Shown in pieces: positions 8,278 to 17,072 of a stretch of 64,000 nt of DNA (position 1 is the first letter of the stretch; every line of letters begins with the position of its first letter). The notes beneath the pieces were generated by a model. The model was not told where the DNA came from. It did not search any database and was given only the letters and a program-made list of their open reading frames with translations. Made by a program: the position numbers and the translations under genes. The DNA is from Janthinobacterium sp. BJB426 (GTDB lineage Bacteria; Pseudomonadota; Gammaproteobacteria; Burkholderiales; Burkholderiaceae_D), in the NCBI RefSeq assembly GCF_002735705.1, contig NZ_PDZL01000022.1, positions 1 to 64,000 on the forward strand, written 5' to 3'.

Positions 8278-9411
8278 ATGCCTCCATTGTTCCGCACCGC
8301 GCTTGCCCTGGCGTCCGCCGCCATCCTTCTTTCCGCCTGTGCCAGCTTCCCGCACGATGCGCCGGTCGCGGGCCTGCGCCTGATCGGCGAACAGCGCATC
8401 GCCTTGAAGCATCCGTTCCAGGGCACCACAGTGGGCGGCCTGTCCGGCATCGATTACGATGCGGCCAACAACAGCTGGGTGATGGAAAGCGATGACCGCT
8501 CGGAAATCAATCCGGCCCGCTTCTACCGCGCCACGCTCGATTACGACAGCCGAGTATTTTCCGCCGTGACATTAAAAAGCGTGCATTTCTTCACGCAGCC
8601 CGACGGCAGCCGCTACCCGAACCTGGCGCACGCCAAGCTGGATCGGGGCGACCAGGTGCCCGACATCGAAACCATCCGCGTCGATCCGCAGGATGGCAGC
8701 CTGTGGTACGGCAGCGAAGGCAACCGCAAGGTGGGTCTGGATCCGTTCGTGCGCCACGCTGATAGCGGCGGCCATTACCTGAGCACCTTGCCCACGCCCG
8801 TCATGTTCAAGGTCTCGCAGGAAGCAACGGGCTCGCGCAACAACATGAGTTTTGAGGCGCTGTCGTTCTCGTCGGATGGCAAGAGCTTGTGGCTGGGCAT
8901 GGAAGCGGCGCTGTACCAGGATGGCCCGCTGGCCACGCCCGATAACGGCTCCATCGTGCGCATCACGCGCCTGGACCGCGCCGGCACCGTGCTGGGCCAG
9001 TACGCGTATCCGATTGAGCCGGTGGCGTCGCGGCCGGCGCCGGGGAAGGAAGCGGACAATGGCGTGTCGGAAATCCTCGCCGTCAACGGTCACCAGTTGC
9101 TGGTAGTGGAGCGGGCCGGCGTGGAACACGCCGATGGCGTGTATACGAACCATGTGCGCATCTACGCGATGGAAACGGATGGCGCCACCGATATCCAGGC
9201 CATGCCGGCGCTGGCGGGCGCGGCCTATGTGCCAGCGCGCAAGCGCCTGCTGCTGGACCTGGAAAAGATCGGCCTGGCCAGGATCGACAATATCGAAGGC
9301 ATCAGCTGGGGCCCGCGCCTGGAAAATGGCCGCCGCAGCCTGGTGATGATTTCCGACGACAATTTTAATCCGCAGCAAGTCACGCAAATCCTTGCCTTCG
9401 AAGTGCTCTAG
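8278..9411 (+). CDS. Phytase-like esterase domain lipoprotein
   Basis: This 377-residue protein starts with a lipoprotein signal (hydrophobic stretch then LLSAC, lipid-carrying Cys21), so it should be anchored in the periplasmic or outer membrane leaflet. The rest resembles the 'esterase-like activity of phytase' family: GGLSGIDYDAANNSWV, then NMSFEALSFSSDGKSLW and DNGVSEILAV, a beta-propeller layout. Its substrate is unknown. A TTG 12 bases upstream is possible but ATG 8278 gives a proper signal peptide. Its last 32 bases overlap the convergent c-di-GMP gene on the other strand. Confidence 0.82.
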   Translation: MPPLFRTALALASAAILLSACASFPHDAPVAGLRLIGEQRIALKHPFQGTTVGGLSGIDYDAANNSWVMESDDRSEINPARFYRATLDYDSRVFSAVTLKSVHFFTQPDGSRYPNLAHAKLDRGDQVPDIETIRVDPQDGSLWYGSEGNRKVGLDPFVRHADSGGHYLSTLPTPVMFKVSQEATGSRNNMSFEALSFSSDGKSLWLGMEAALYQDGPLATPDNGSIVRITRLDRAGTVLGQYAYPIEPVASRPAPGKEADNGVSEILAVNGHQLLVVERAGVEHADGVYTNHVRIYAMETDGATDIQAMPALAGAAYVPARKRLLLDLEKIGLARIDNIEGISWGPRLENGRRSLVMISDDNFNPQQVTQILAFEVL

Positions 9412-11539
9412 TTTCCAGGCTGGCCAGCTGGCCCCTCTGCCTGGCCAGCATGGCCGTGATCGTGTCGTGCGGCGACGGGTGGCCTAAAAAGTAGCCCTGC
9501 GCCATGTCGCAGCCGTATTCTTCCAGCATCAGCAGCTGCTCGTCCGTTTCCACCCCCTCGGCCACTACCACCATCTTCAAGCCATGCGCCATGGCGATGA
9601 TGGCGCGCGTGATGGCCGCGTTTTCCGTATCCTGCGGCAAGCCGGCGATAAAGCTCTTGTCGATTTTCAAGGCCCGCACGTCGAAGCGTTTCAGGTAATT
9701 CATCGACGAATACCCCGTGCCGAAGTCGTCGATGGAGAGATACACGCCGATGCCGCGCAATTGCTCCAGGGTCACCATGGTGGCGCGCGCATCGTCCATC
9801 AAGGTGCCTTCCGTCAATTCCAGTTCCAGCAGGCGCGCATCGAGGCCCGTGTCGGCCAGGACCGACAGCACGATCTGCATCAGGTTTTCATCCTTGAATT
9901 GCTTTGCCGACAGGTTGACGGCCATGCGGATGGCCCGTCCGCCATCGCTTTGCCACGCCTTGGCCTGGTTGCATGCCGTGCGCAGCACCCATTCGCCGAT
10001 GGGCACGATCAGCCCCGTCTCTTCGGCCAGCGGGATGAATTCCGTGGGCGAGATGATGCCCCGCTCGGGATGGCGCCAGCGCACCAGCGCTTCCACGCCG
10101 ACGATCTGCGTGCTGGGCACGTCGATCTGCGGCTGGTACAGCAAGTACAGCTCGTTGTTCTGCAAGGCTTTCCTCAAGCCGACTTCCATCTTGACGTGGC
10201 TCATGATTTCCATCGTCAGCGAAGAGCTGTACAGCTTGGCGTTGTTCTTGCCGCAATTCTTCGCGTGGTACATGGCCGTGTCCGCATATTTCAAGAGCGA
10301 ATTGCAGTCCTCGCCATCTTCCGGATACAGCGAGATGCCGATGCTGGCCGTGACGAAAATCTCGTGTCCTTCGATCATGAAGGGCCGGCGCATGGCTTCC
10401 TTGACGCGGTGCGCCACGTTCAGCGCGTCTTCCACCCGCTCCAGGTCGGGTATCAAGATCGTGAATTCGTCGCCGCCCAGGCGCGCCAGGTTGCTGCCGC
10501 CGAAGGTGGCTTCAAACTCGTGTTCGGCGCGCAGCACCAGGTCGCTGGGGCGGATGGTTTCGCGCAGGCGCTCGGACACCACCTTGAGCAAATGGTCGCC
10601 CACGTCGTGGCCCAGGGTGTCGTTGATGCGCTTGAAGGCGTCCAGGTCCATGAACAGCACGGCGAATTTCTTGTCGTGTTCTTTCGAACGCAGCAGTTCG
10701 CGTTCCAGCGTTTCCAGGAACGCTTGCCGGTTGGGGATGCCCGTCAGGCTGTCACAATAGGCGAGGCGGCGGATCTGCTCCTCGGTGCGCTTGCGTTCGC
10801 TGATGTCGCGCACCAGCCCCAGTACCTCGTCGGCCCCCGTCGCCACCAGGCGCGCCTCGAAATGGCGCGTGCTGTCCTCGTGCGTGAGCGTGTAGTCGAC
10901 CGAGCCGATATGCTGCGTGGCCAGCACGGCGTGCGCCTTGTCCAGCAGGCGCGCGGCGATTTCGGGCGGCAGCACGTCGCGGATATGGCTGCCCACGCAG
11001 TCGCTGAGGGAAAAACCGGCGCTGGCGTCGTGCCCCTGTTCGTAGTCGAGATAAAAGCCTTCGCGGTTCAGGCGGAAGAAGGTGTCGGGGATGGCGGCCA
11101 GCACGGCGCGGTTGTGCGCGTCGGCGATGCGCAAACGGGCGATGGCGTCGCTGGCGCGCAGCACGTACAGCACGCGGTGGCCGAGGATGGGCCAGTTGAT
11201 GGGCTTGGAAATGAAGTCGGTGGCGCCCACCTCGTAGGCGCGCGTGACGGCTTCCAGTTCGTCGCCGCCCGTGACCATGATGATGGGCACGGTGCTGCCC
11301 ACTTCCTGGTGGCGGATTTCGCGGCACACGGCAAAGCCGTCCATGGCCGGCATGTCGACGTCGAGCATGACCAGGTCCGGCCCGCTGTGCTTGTAGCTGG
11401 CCAGCGCCTGCACGCCGTCTTCGGCCTCGATCACGTCCAGGCCCACCTGCGTGAGCATCTGCCGCATCAGCAGGCGCATCACGGGATCGTCGTCGGCCAC
11501 CAGCACCAGGCCGCGGGGAGGGGAGAGGGGCGCTGTCAT
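9380..11539 (-). CDS. Response regulator with PAS-like, GGDEF and EAL domains
   Basis: The 719-residue protein has a receiver domain at residues 10-130 with phospho-acceptor Asp60 in VMLDVDMP, a PAS-like sensor region at about 140-255, a GGDEF domain with an intact GGDEF signature, and an EAL domain with EALVRW and the later DDFGTGYSS. It may make or degrade cyclic di-GMP under phosphorylation control. One base separates its ATG from the stop of the hybrid kinase upstream, so the two form an operon and probably a phosphorelay. The GGDEF domain has about ten extra residues before its signature (EHEFEATFGG). Its 3' end overlaps the convergent lipoprotein gene. Confidence 0.93.
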   Translation of the reverse strand: MTAPLSPPRGLVLVADDDPVMRLLMRQMLTQVGLDVIEAEDGVQALASYKHSGPDLVMLDVDMPAMDGFAVCREIRHQEVGSTVPIIMVTGGDELEAVTRAYEVGATDFISKPINWPILGHRVLYVLRASDAIARLRIADAHNRAVLAAIPDTFFRLNREGFYLDYEQGHDASAGFSLSDCVGSHIRDVLPPEIAARLLDKAHAVLATQHIGSVDYTLTHEDSTRHFEARLVATGADEVLGLVRDISERKRTEEQIRRLAYCDSLTGIPNRQAFLETLERELLRSKEHDKKFAVLFMDLDAFKRINDTLGHDVGDHLLKVVSERLRETIRPSDLVLRAEHEFEATFGGSNLARLGGDEFTILIPDLERVEDALNVAHRVKEAMRRPFMIEGHEIFVTASIGISLYPEDGEDCNSLLKYADTAMYHAKNCGKNNAKLYSSSLTMEIMSHVKMEVGLRKALQNNELYLLYQPQIDVPSTQIVGVEALVRWRHPERGIISPTEFIPLAEETGLIVPIGEWVLRTACNQAKAWQSDGGRAIRMAVNLSAKQFKDENLMQIVLSVLADTGLDARLLELELTEGTLMDDARATMVTLEQLRGIGVYLSIDDFGTGYSSMNYLKRFDVRALKIDKSFIAGLPQDTENAAITRAIIAMAHGLKMVVVAEGVETDEQLLMLEEYGCDMAQGYFLGHPSPHDTITAMLARQRGQLASLETRALRRQGFA

Positions 11540-11540
11540 G

Positions 11541-14381
11541 TCAGTGTTCCTTCACGAGGATGGCGTTCAGCGAGTCGCGTACGGACAGGAAGGCTTGCTG
11601 CATCTGCTGCAACAGGGGCGCCGCGCCCTCGGTGCTGCCGGCACGGCCCAGTTTTTCCATCTCCTTGCACAGCTGCGCCAGGCCGTCGGCGCCCACGTTG
11701 GCGCTGCTTGACTTCAGGCTGTGCGCCACCTTGCGCAGCGCTTCCGCATCCGCGCCGGCAATGGCTGCGCGCATGGCGCTCAACTGGCGCGGAGTCTCGC
11801 CGACGAAGGCCTGGATGACCCTTTCGAGCAGCGCATCGCCATCCGTGCCGGACAGGGCGCGGATGTTTTCCAGCGCCTGCCGGTTCAGCGGCAGGCCCGC
11901 TGGCGTGGGCTGCGGCGCGGGAGGCGTCTCTGGCGGCGCTTGTTGCTCTGGCACTTCGCTGTGGTGCATGGTGGCCGCGCGCGGCAGGGTGATCCAGCGC
12001 GCGATCGTGTGGCCCAGGTCTTGCTGCGTGAACGGTTTGCTCAGGTAATCGTCCATGCCGGCCGCCAGGCATGCTTCGCGGTCGCCCTGCAGCGCATTGG
12101 CCGTGATGGCGACGATGGGCAGCACGCGCGCGTGGCCGCAGTGCTGTTCGTGGCGGCGGATTTCCGCCGTGGCGGCAAAGCCATCCATCACGGGCATCTG
12201 GCAATCCATCAGGATCAGATCGAAATCCTCGGCCTGTGCCGCCTGCAAGGCTTCTTCGCCATTGCGCGCGCAGACCACGTCCAGGCCCAGGCTATCGAGC
12301 ATGGCCAGCGCCACTTCCACGTTGACGGGATTGTCCTCGGCCAGCAGCACGCGGCGGCGCTGGCGCCGGCCCACCTGACGGGGGGCGTGCGGCGGATGGA
12401 TGCGCAGGCCCTCGCTGGCGCGCGGCGGCGTGACGATGCAGTCGAACAGGTCGCATTCGCGGGCCGGCTTGATCAGCTGGAAGGCCACGCCCGCCTCGCG
12501 CCGCTGCACGGGGTCGGCCGCCGCCTGTTCCGTACTCAGCAGCAATAATTTGAGGTCGGCCAGCAGCGGGTCGCTCTTGATGTTGGCGGCCAGGGCCAGG
12601 CCGCTGGTGCGCGGCAATTCCATGTCGAGCAGGGCCACGGCATATGGCGTGCCCGCCTGGGCGGCCGCGCGCAGCTTGCCCAGGCAGTCGCTGGCCGTGC
12701 CGGCGCTGTCGCTGACGATGTGCCAGCTGGCCAGTTGCCGCTCCAGCACGGCGCGCGTGGCCGGTGTGTGGTCGACGATCAAGGCGCGTAACCCTCGCGT
12801 GGTTTTCAGGTTGAAGGACGGGTCGTCGCTGTCGACCCGCCGCTTATCGAAATTTACTTCGAACCAGAAGATCGATCCTTGCGTTAAAGCATTATCAACG
12901 CCGATAGTGCCGCCCATCAGCTCCACCAGCTGTTTCGAGATCGTCAGCCCCAGGCCCGTGCCACCGTGCTTGCGCGTGGTCGAACCGTCCGCCTGCGAGA
13001 ACGATTCGAAGATGCGCGTCTGCGCTTCGTTCGAGACGCCGATGCCCGTGTCGTGCACCTCGAAACGCAAGCCCACGCTGGGCGCGTCTTCGCTGCAGAC
13101 GGTCACTTTCACGGTGACCTTGCCCGTTTCCGTGAACTTGATGGCATTGCCCAGCAGGTTGACGATGATCTGGCGCAAACGGTTCGGGTCGCCGCAGATG
13201 GCGATCGGGATGTCGTAGGCGACGTCGAATTCCAGGCTGATGTTTTTCGCTTCCGCCTGCGGCGCGAACACGTGTTCTATGTCGTCGAGCAATTCGCGGA
13301 AATTGAAGCGGATGTATTCCACGCTCAGCTTGCCCGCCTCGATCTTGGAAAAGTCGAGGATGTCGTTGATTATCACCAGCAAATTCTGTCCCGAACGCTG
13401 CACCATGCTCGTGTAGTGGCGCTGCTGCGGCGTCAGCTGGCTGGCCAGCAGCAGTTCCGTCATGCCCAGCACGCCATTCATCGGCGTGCGGATTTCATGG
13501 CTCATGGTGGCAAGAAACGCGCTTTTCGCCTGGCTGGCCGCCTCGGCCGCGTCCTTGGCCTTTTCCAGCTGTGCCGTGCGCACGCCCACCTGGCGCTCGA
13601 GCTGGTCGCGGTAGTTGGCCAGGGTGCTGTCGCGGCTGTCGATCTGCGCCAGCATGTCGTTGAAGCTGTCGATTAGCACGCCCAGTTCGTCGCTGCGCTG
13701 GTGCGCGATGCGGTGACTGTAGGTCTGGCTGCTCGACACTTTTTGCGCTGTATCGATCAGCTTGGTGATCGGTTCGGCGATCACGCTCTTGAAGCGCCGC
13801 GCCAGGAAGACGGCGATCAGGAAGGACAGCACGGTGGCGCCGCCGATGGCGCCCACGTGGCGGCCGATGTCGCGCCACATGTGGTTCAGGTCCGCCTCGA
13901 TCAGCACGGCGCCGATGATCTGTTGCGGCTCGCCTGGCCGGTAGACGGGACGGTACAAGCGCATGGCCGGCGCCAGGGGCGTGCCCGAGCCTTGCGTGAC
14001 GGGCTGCACGGCCATGTCTGCCAGCAAGGCGGGGTCCATGTCTTCCGGCGCCGCCAGGCCGTCCGCGTGCTGTGGCGCGCGGTACAGGGCGAACAAACGC
14101 CCGCCCTTGTCGAACAGGGCCGCCTGGGCCACCTCGTCGCGCGCGGCCAGCGCGGCCAGCACCTGTTCCGCCTGCGCCGATTTTCCCGCCAGCAAGGGCG
14201 CCGCGCTGGCCGCGCCGATCACGCCCGCCAGCGACAGCAGTTGCTTGTCTTCATCATTCTTGTGACTGAGCACGGACGTCAGCGCAAACGCCACGAACAC
14301 CAGCAGCAGCGCGCAGCCCGACGACAGTACCGAAATCATGGTCAGCTTCTGGCTGATGCTGGAGCGTTGGAAATTGAACAT
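11541..14381 (-). CDS. BarA-like hybrid sensor histidine kinase
   Basis: The 946-residue protein runs: transmembrane segment near residue 15-35, periplasmic sensor to about 170, second membrane segment (TVLSFLIAVFLARRF), HAMP, HisKA with H in SHEIRTPMNGVLGM, HATPase with NLLGNAIKFTETG and GTGLGLTISKQL, a first receiver (LLDMELP), a second receiver (LILMDCQMPVMDG), and a C-terminal Hpt domain with AHSLKSSSANVG. This is the BarA/TorS architecture. The final phospho-acceptor is probably the response regulator encoded one base downstream. The first receiver is more divergent (VDHTPATRAV instead of an acidic pair) and may be a pseudo-receiver. Confidence 0.93.
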   Translation of the reverse strand: MFNFQRSSISQKLTMISVLSSGCALLLVFVAFALTSVLSHKNDEDKQLLSLAGVIGAASAAPLLAGKSAQAEQVLAALAARDEVAQAALFDKGGRLFALYRAPQHADGLAAPEDMDPALLADMAVQPVTQGSGTPLAPAMRLYRPVYRPGEPQQIIGAVLIEADLNHMWRDIGRHVGAIGGATVLSFLIAVFLARRFKSVIAEPITKLIDTAQKVSSSQTYSHRIAHQRSDELGVLIDSFNDMLAQIDSRDSTLANYRDQLERQVGVRTAQLEKAKDAAEAASQAKSAFLATMSHEIRTPMNGVLGMTELLLASQLTPQQRHYTSMVQRSGQNLLVIINDILDFSKIEAGKLSVEYIRFNFRELLDDIEHVFAPQAEAKNISLEFDVAYDIPIAICGDPNRLRQIIVNLLGNAIKFTETGKVTVKVTVCSEDAPSVGLRFEVHDTGIGVSNEAQTRIFESFSQADGSTTRKHGGTGLGLTISKQLVELMGGTIGVDNALTQGSIFWFEVNFDKRRVDSDDPSFNLKTTRGLRALIVDHTPATRAVLERQLASWHIVSDSAGTASDCLGKLRAAAQAGTPYAVALLDMELPRTSGLALAANIKSDPLLADLKLLLLSTEQAAADPVQRREAGVAFQLIKPARECDLFDCIVTPPRASEGLRIHPPHAPRQVGRRQRRRVLLAEDNPVNVEVALAMLDSLGLDVVCARNGEEALQAAQAEDFDLILMDCQMPVMDGFAATAEIRRHEQHCGHARVLPIVAITANALQGDREACLAAGMDDYLSKPFTQQDLGHTIARWITLPRAATMHHSEVPEQQAPPETPPAPQPTPAGLPLNRQALENIRALSGTDGDALLERVIQAFVGETPRQLSAMRAAIAGADAEALRKVAHSLKSSSANVGADGLAQLCKEMEKLGRAGSTEGAAPLLQQMQQAFLSVRDSLNAILVKEH

Positions 14382-14532
14382 GAATTCGCAGCTTCCCCGG
14401 TCGCCCGTTGACTGTTATTTAATTCCTATTGGAAAAATATAGACGCGAAGACACACCCTGATGTTGATGTGGGTCTAAGGGAAGAGAGGGGAGGGGAACT
14501 TACTGAAGATGAAACAACGAGGGCGCAACAAT

Positions 14533-14559
14533 GGGGGCAGACCCGGCGGATCTGACCCC
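14533..14559. repeat. GGGTCAGACC-type palindromic intergenic repeat, copy 2
   Basis: GGGGGCAGACCC followed by GGATCTGACCCC is the same element as at 8218-8244 with two substitutions that weaken the stem. It lies in the gap between the ybdD stop and the hybrid kinase start, downstream of the cstA-ybdD operon. Confidence 0.78.
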
Positions 14560-14569
14560 AGCACTTACA

Positions 14570-14773
14570 TTAGCAACACCCTCCGCGTTTTCCTGCGCCA
14601 CCGTAACGGGCTTCCTGCCGTTCGCGGAAGAACTCTTCATACGTCATCATCGGCTCGCCGGGATGGGTCACTTCCCGATGCGCCACATAGGTGTCGTACT
14701 CGGGCAAGCCGCACATGAGCCGCATGCTTTGCCCCAGATACCGTCCAGCCTTGATGATTTCGTCGATCATCAT
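14570..14773 (-). CDS. ybdD: YbdD/YjiX family small protein
   Basis: The 67-residue product has the family signature: RLMCGLPEYDTYVAHREVTHPGEPMMTYEEFFRER across residues 18-52. It overlaps the 3' end of cstA by 4 bases, the conserved cstA-ybdD arrangement seen in E. coli (cstA-ybdD and btsT-yjiX). Its role is not known; translational coupling to the transporter suggests it helps CstA. The C-terminus ends in a Gly/Cys-rich tail. Confidence 0.93.
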   Translation of the reverse strand: MMIDEIIKAGRYLGQSMRLMCGLPEYDTYVAHREVTHPGEPMMTYEEFFRERQEARYGGAGKRGGCC

Positions 14774-16830
14774 TGCACCGTGGGCATGGCCTGGAACGGC
14801 GTTTCCTTGGTGCTCGGCTTGCTGTCGGCGCGCGCCTTCAAAATCGTGCGGACGCCGAAGAACAGCACGCTGACGACGACGATGACGAAGAAGGCGGCCA
14901 GACCAGCGTCCAGGTAATCGTTGAAGATGATCTGCTGCATCTGCGCCACCGACTTGGCTGGCGCCAGCAGGGTGCCTTCATCGAGTGCCGCCGAGTATTT
15001 CTTGGCATGCGCGAGGAAGCCGACGCGCGGATTGGCGTCGAAAATCTTTTGCCAGCCCGCCGTCAGCGTGCACAGCAGCAGCCAGATGGTTGGCGTGATG
15101 GTGACCCATGCATACTGGCCACGCTTCATCTTGAACAGCACGCAGGTGCCGAGGATCAGCGCGATCGCGGCCAGCATCTGGTTGGCGATGCCGAACAACG
15201 GCCAGAGGGTGTTGATGCCGCCCAATGGATCGACCACGCCCTGGTACAGGAAGTAGCCCCAGGCCGCCACGCACAGGCCCGTGGCCAGCAGGTTGGCGAT
15301 GACGTTTTCCGTTTTTTTCAGGCTAGGCACGAAGCTGCCCAGCAAGTCTTGCAGCATGAAGCGGCCGGCACGCGTGCCCGCATCGACGGCCGTCAGGATG
15401 AACAGCGCTTCGAACAGGATGGCGAAGTGGTACCAGAAAGCCATCATGGCCTTGCCGCCGATGGCGCCGGACAGGATCTGTGCCATGCCGACCGCCAGGG
15501 TCGGTGCGCCGCCGGCGCGCGAGATGATGCTGTGCTCGCCAACGTCCTTGGCCGTCTGCGTCAGCATTTCCGGCGTGACATAGAAGCCCCATTGCGAGAT
15601 CGCCTGAGCGGCGGACTCGGCCGTGGTGCCGATCAGGGCGGCCGGGCTGTTCATGGCGAAATAGATGCCTGGCTCGATGGTCGAGGCGGCCACCAGGGCC
15701 ATGATGGCAACAAACGATTCCATCAGCATGGCGCCATAGCCGATGAAGCGGGCGTGGCTTTCGTTTTCAATCATCTTCGGTGTGGTGCCCGAGGAAATCA
15801 GCGCGTGGAAGCCGGAGACGGCGCCGCAGGCGATCGTGATGAACAGGAAGGGGAACAGATTACCCGACCAGACAGGGCCGGAGCCGTCGATGAACTTGGT
15901 CATGGCCGGCATTTTCAGGTACGGCGCGACGACGATGATGCCGATGGCCAGGCCCAGGATGGTGCCGATTTTGAGAAAAGTAGACAGGTAATCGCGCGGC
16001 GCCAGCAGCAGCCACACGGGCAGCACGGACGCGATGAAGCCGTAGCCGATCAGCATCCACGTCAGTTCCGTGCCCGTGAACGTGAACATCGGACCGAGCA
16101 CGGCGTGTTCCTGCACGTACTGGCCGCCGATGATGGCCAGCATCAGCAGCACGAAGCCGATGATGGAAATCTCGCCGATGCGGCCCACGCGGATGAAGCG
16201 CGAGTACACGCCCATGAACAGGGCGATGGGGATCGTCGCCATCACGGTGAAGCTGCCCCATGGGGAACCCGTCAGCGCCTTGACGACGATCAAGGCCAGC
16301 ACGGCCAGGATGATGACCATGATCATGAAGCAGCCGAGCAAGGCGATCATGCCGGGAATTTCGCCCAGTTCAGCCTTGATCAGGTCGCCCAGCGAGCGGC
16401 CATCGCGGCGCATGGAAATGAACAGCACGATGAAATCCTGCACGGCGCCGGCAAACACGACGCCGGCGAGTATCCACAGCATGCCGGGCAGATAGCCCAT
16501 CTGCGCGGCCAGCACGGGGCCGACCAGGGGGCCGGCGCCGGCAATCGCCGCGAAATGGTGGCCGAACAGCACATATTTGTTGGTCGGCACGTGGTCGAGG
16601 CCATCGTTGTGCTTGAAGGCAGGCGTCATGCGGCGGGCATCCAGGCCCAGCACCTTGTCGGCGATGAACAGGCTGTAGAAACGGTAGGCGATCAGGTAAA
16701 CGCAGACGGCGGCGATGACGATCCAGATCGCGCTGATCGGTTCGCCACGTTGCAGGGCGACGACGCCCAGGGACCCGGCGCCTGCCAGCGCAAGCGCTGC
16801 CCAGCCGAGCTGTTTGAAAATGCGGTTCAT
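14770..16830 (-). CDS. cstA: CstA family pyruvate/peptide transporter
   Basis: The 686-residue inner-membrane protein has many hydrophobic segments and CstA/BtsT signatures, including GPLVGPVLAAQMGYLPGM and the conserved GFHALISSGTTPKM. The family imports pyruvate (BtsT, CstA) and was linked to peptide uptake during carbon starvation. It is translated with ybdD. The divergent sensor kinase/response regulator pair starting at 17073 is the natural candidate regulator, matching other proteobacteria in which Cache-domain two-component systems sit beside cstA. Confidence 0.95.
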   Translation of the reverse strand: MNRIFKQLGWAALALAGAGSLGVVALQRGEPISAIWIVIAAVCVYLIAYRFYSLFIADKVLGLDARRMTPAFKHNDGLDHVPTNKYVLFGHHFAAIAGAGPLVGPVLAAQMGYLPGMLWILAGVVFAGAVQDFIVLFISMRRDGRSLGDLIKAELGEIPGMIALLGCFMIMVIILAVLALIVVKALTGSPWGSFTVMATIPIALFMGVYSRFIRVGRIGEISIIGFVLLMLAIIGGQYVQEHAVLGPMFTFTGTELTWMLIGYGFIASVLPVWLLLAPRDYLSTFLKIGTILGLAIGIIVVAPYLKMPAMTKFIDGSGPVWSGNLFPFLFITIACGAVSGFHALISSGTTPKMIENESHARFIGYGAMLMESFVAIMALVAASTIEPGIYFAMNSPAALIGTTAESAAQAISQWGFYVTPEMLTQTAKDVGEHSIISRAGGAPTLAVGMAQILSGAIGGKAMMAFWYHFAILFEALFILTAVDAGTRAGRFMLQDLLGSFVPSLKKTENVIANLLATGLCVAAWGYFLYQGVVDPLGGINTLWPLFGIANQMLAAIALILGTCVLFKMKRGQYAWVTITPTIWLLLCTLTAGWQKIFDANPRVGFLAHAKKYSAALDEGTLLAPAKSVAQMQQIIFNDYLDAGLAAFFVIVVVSVLFFGVRTILKARADSKPSTKETPFQAMPTVQ

Positions 16831-17072
16831 GCTTCCTCCAGAGATTGACGGGCGCTGTGCCGTGCGATGATGTGTGCTGCCGAGCCTGGTCGTCGCCAGT
16901 TTGGGTGTGAATTGGTGTATCTGCAGCTTATGGCGAGTATTCAGGAATCGTATAATTGCCGCAAGCGCACGACTACGCAGTAACGCTCAGTATTACTACG
17001 CAGACTGATCGCCACGCCGCGACGTAAAATCACGCATTCCCACCAGCATCGACGCCGCCGGAGCGCCAGGAC
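16831..17072. promoter_or_regulatory. Divergent promoter region of cstA and the two-component system
   Basis: The 242-bp region contains a TATAAT at 16951-16956 reading toward the kinase gene and two direct copies of ACTACGCAG at 16972-16980 and 16995-17003, 23 bp apart start to start. The repeats are on one face about two helical turns apart, so they are candidate sites for the NarL-type regulator encoded next door. This is inference; no known consensus was matched. Confidence 0.5.

Noticed and set aside
9584..11818. 744-residue open frame opposite the REC-GGDEF-EAL gene
   Set aside because: His/Val/Gln-rich shadow; the minus strand carries intact GGDEF and EAL signatures.
14773..16848. 691-residue open frame opposite cstA
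   Set aside because: Highly charged His/Asp/Arg-rich product, typical for the antisense of a membrane protein gene.
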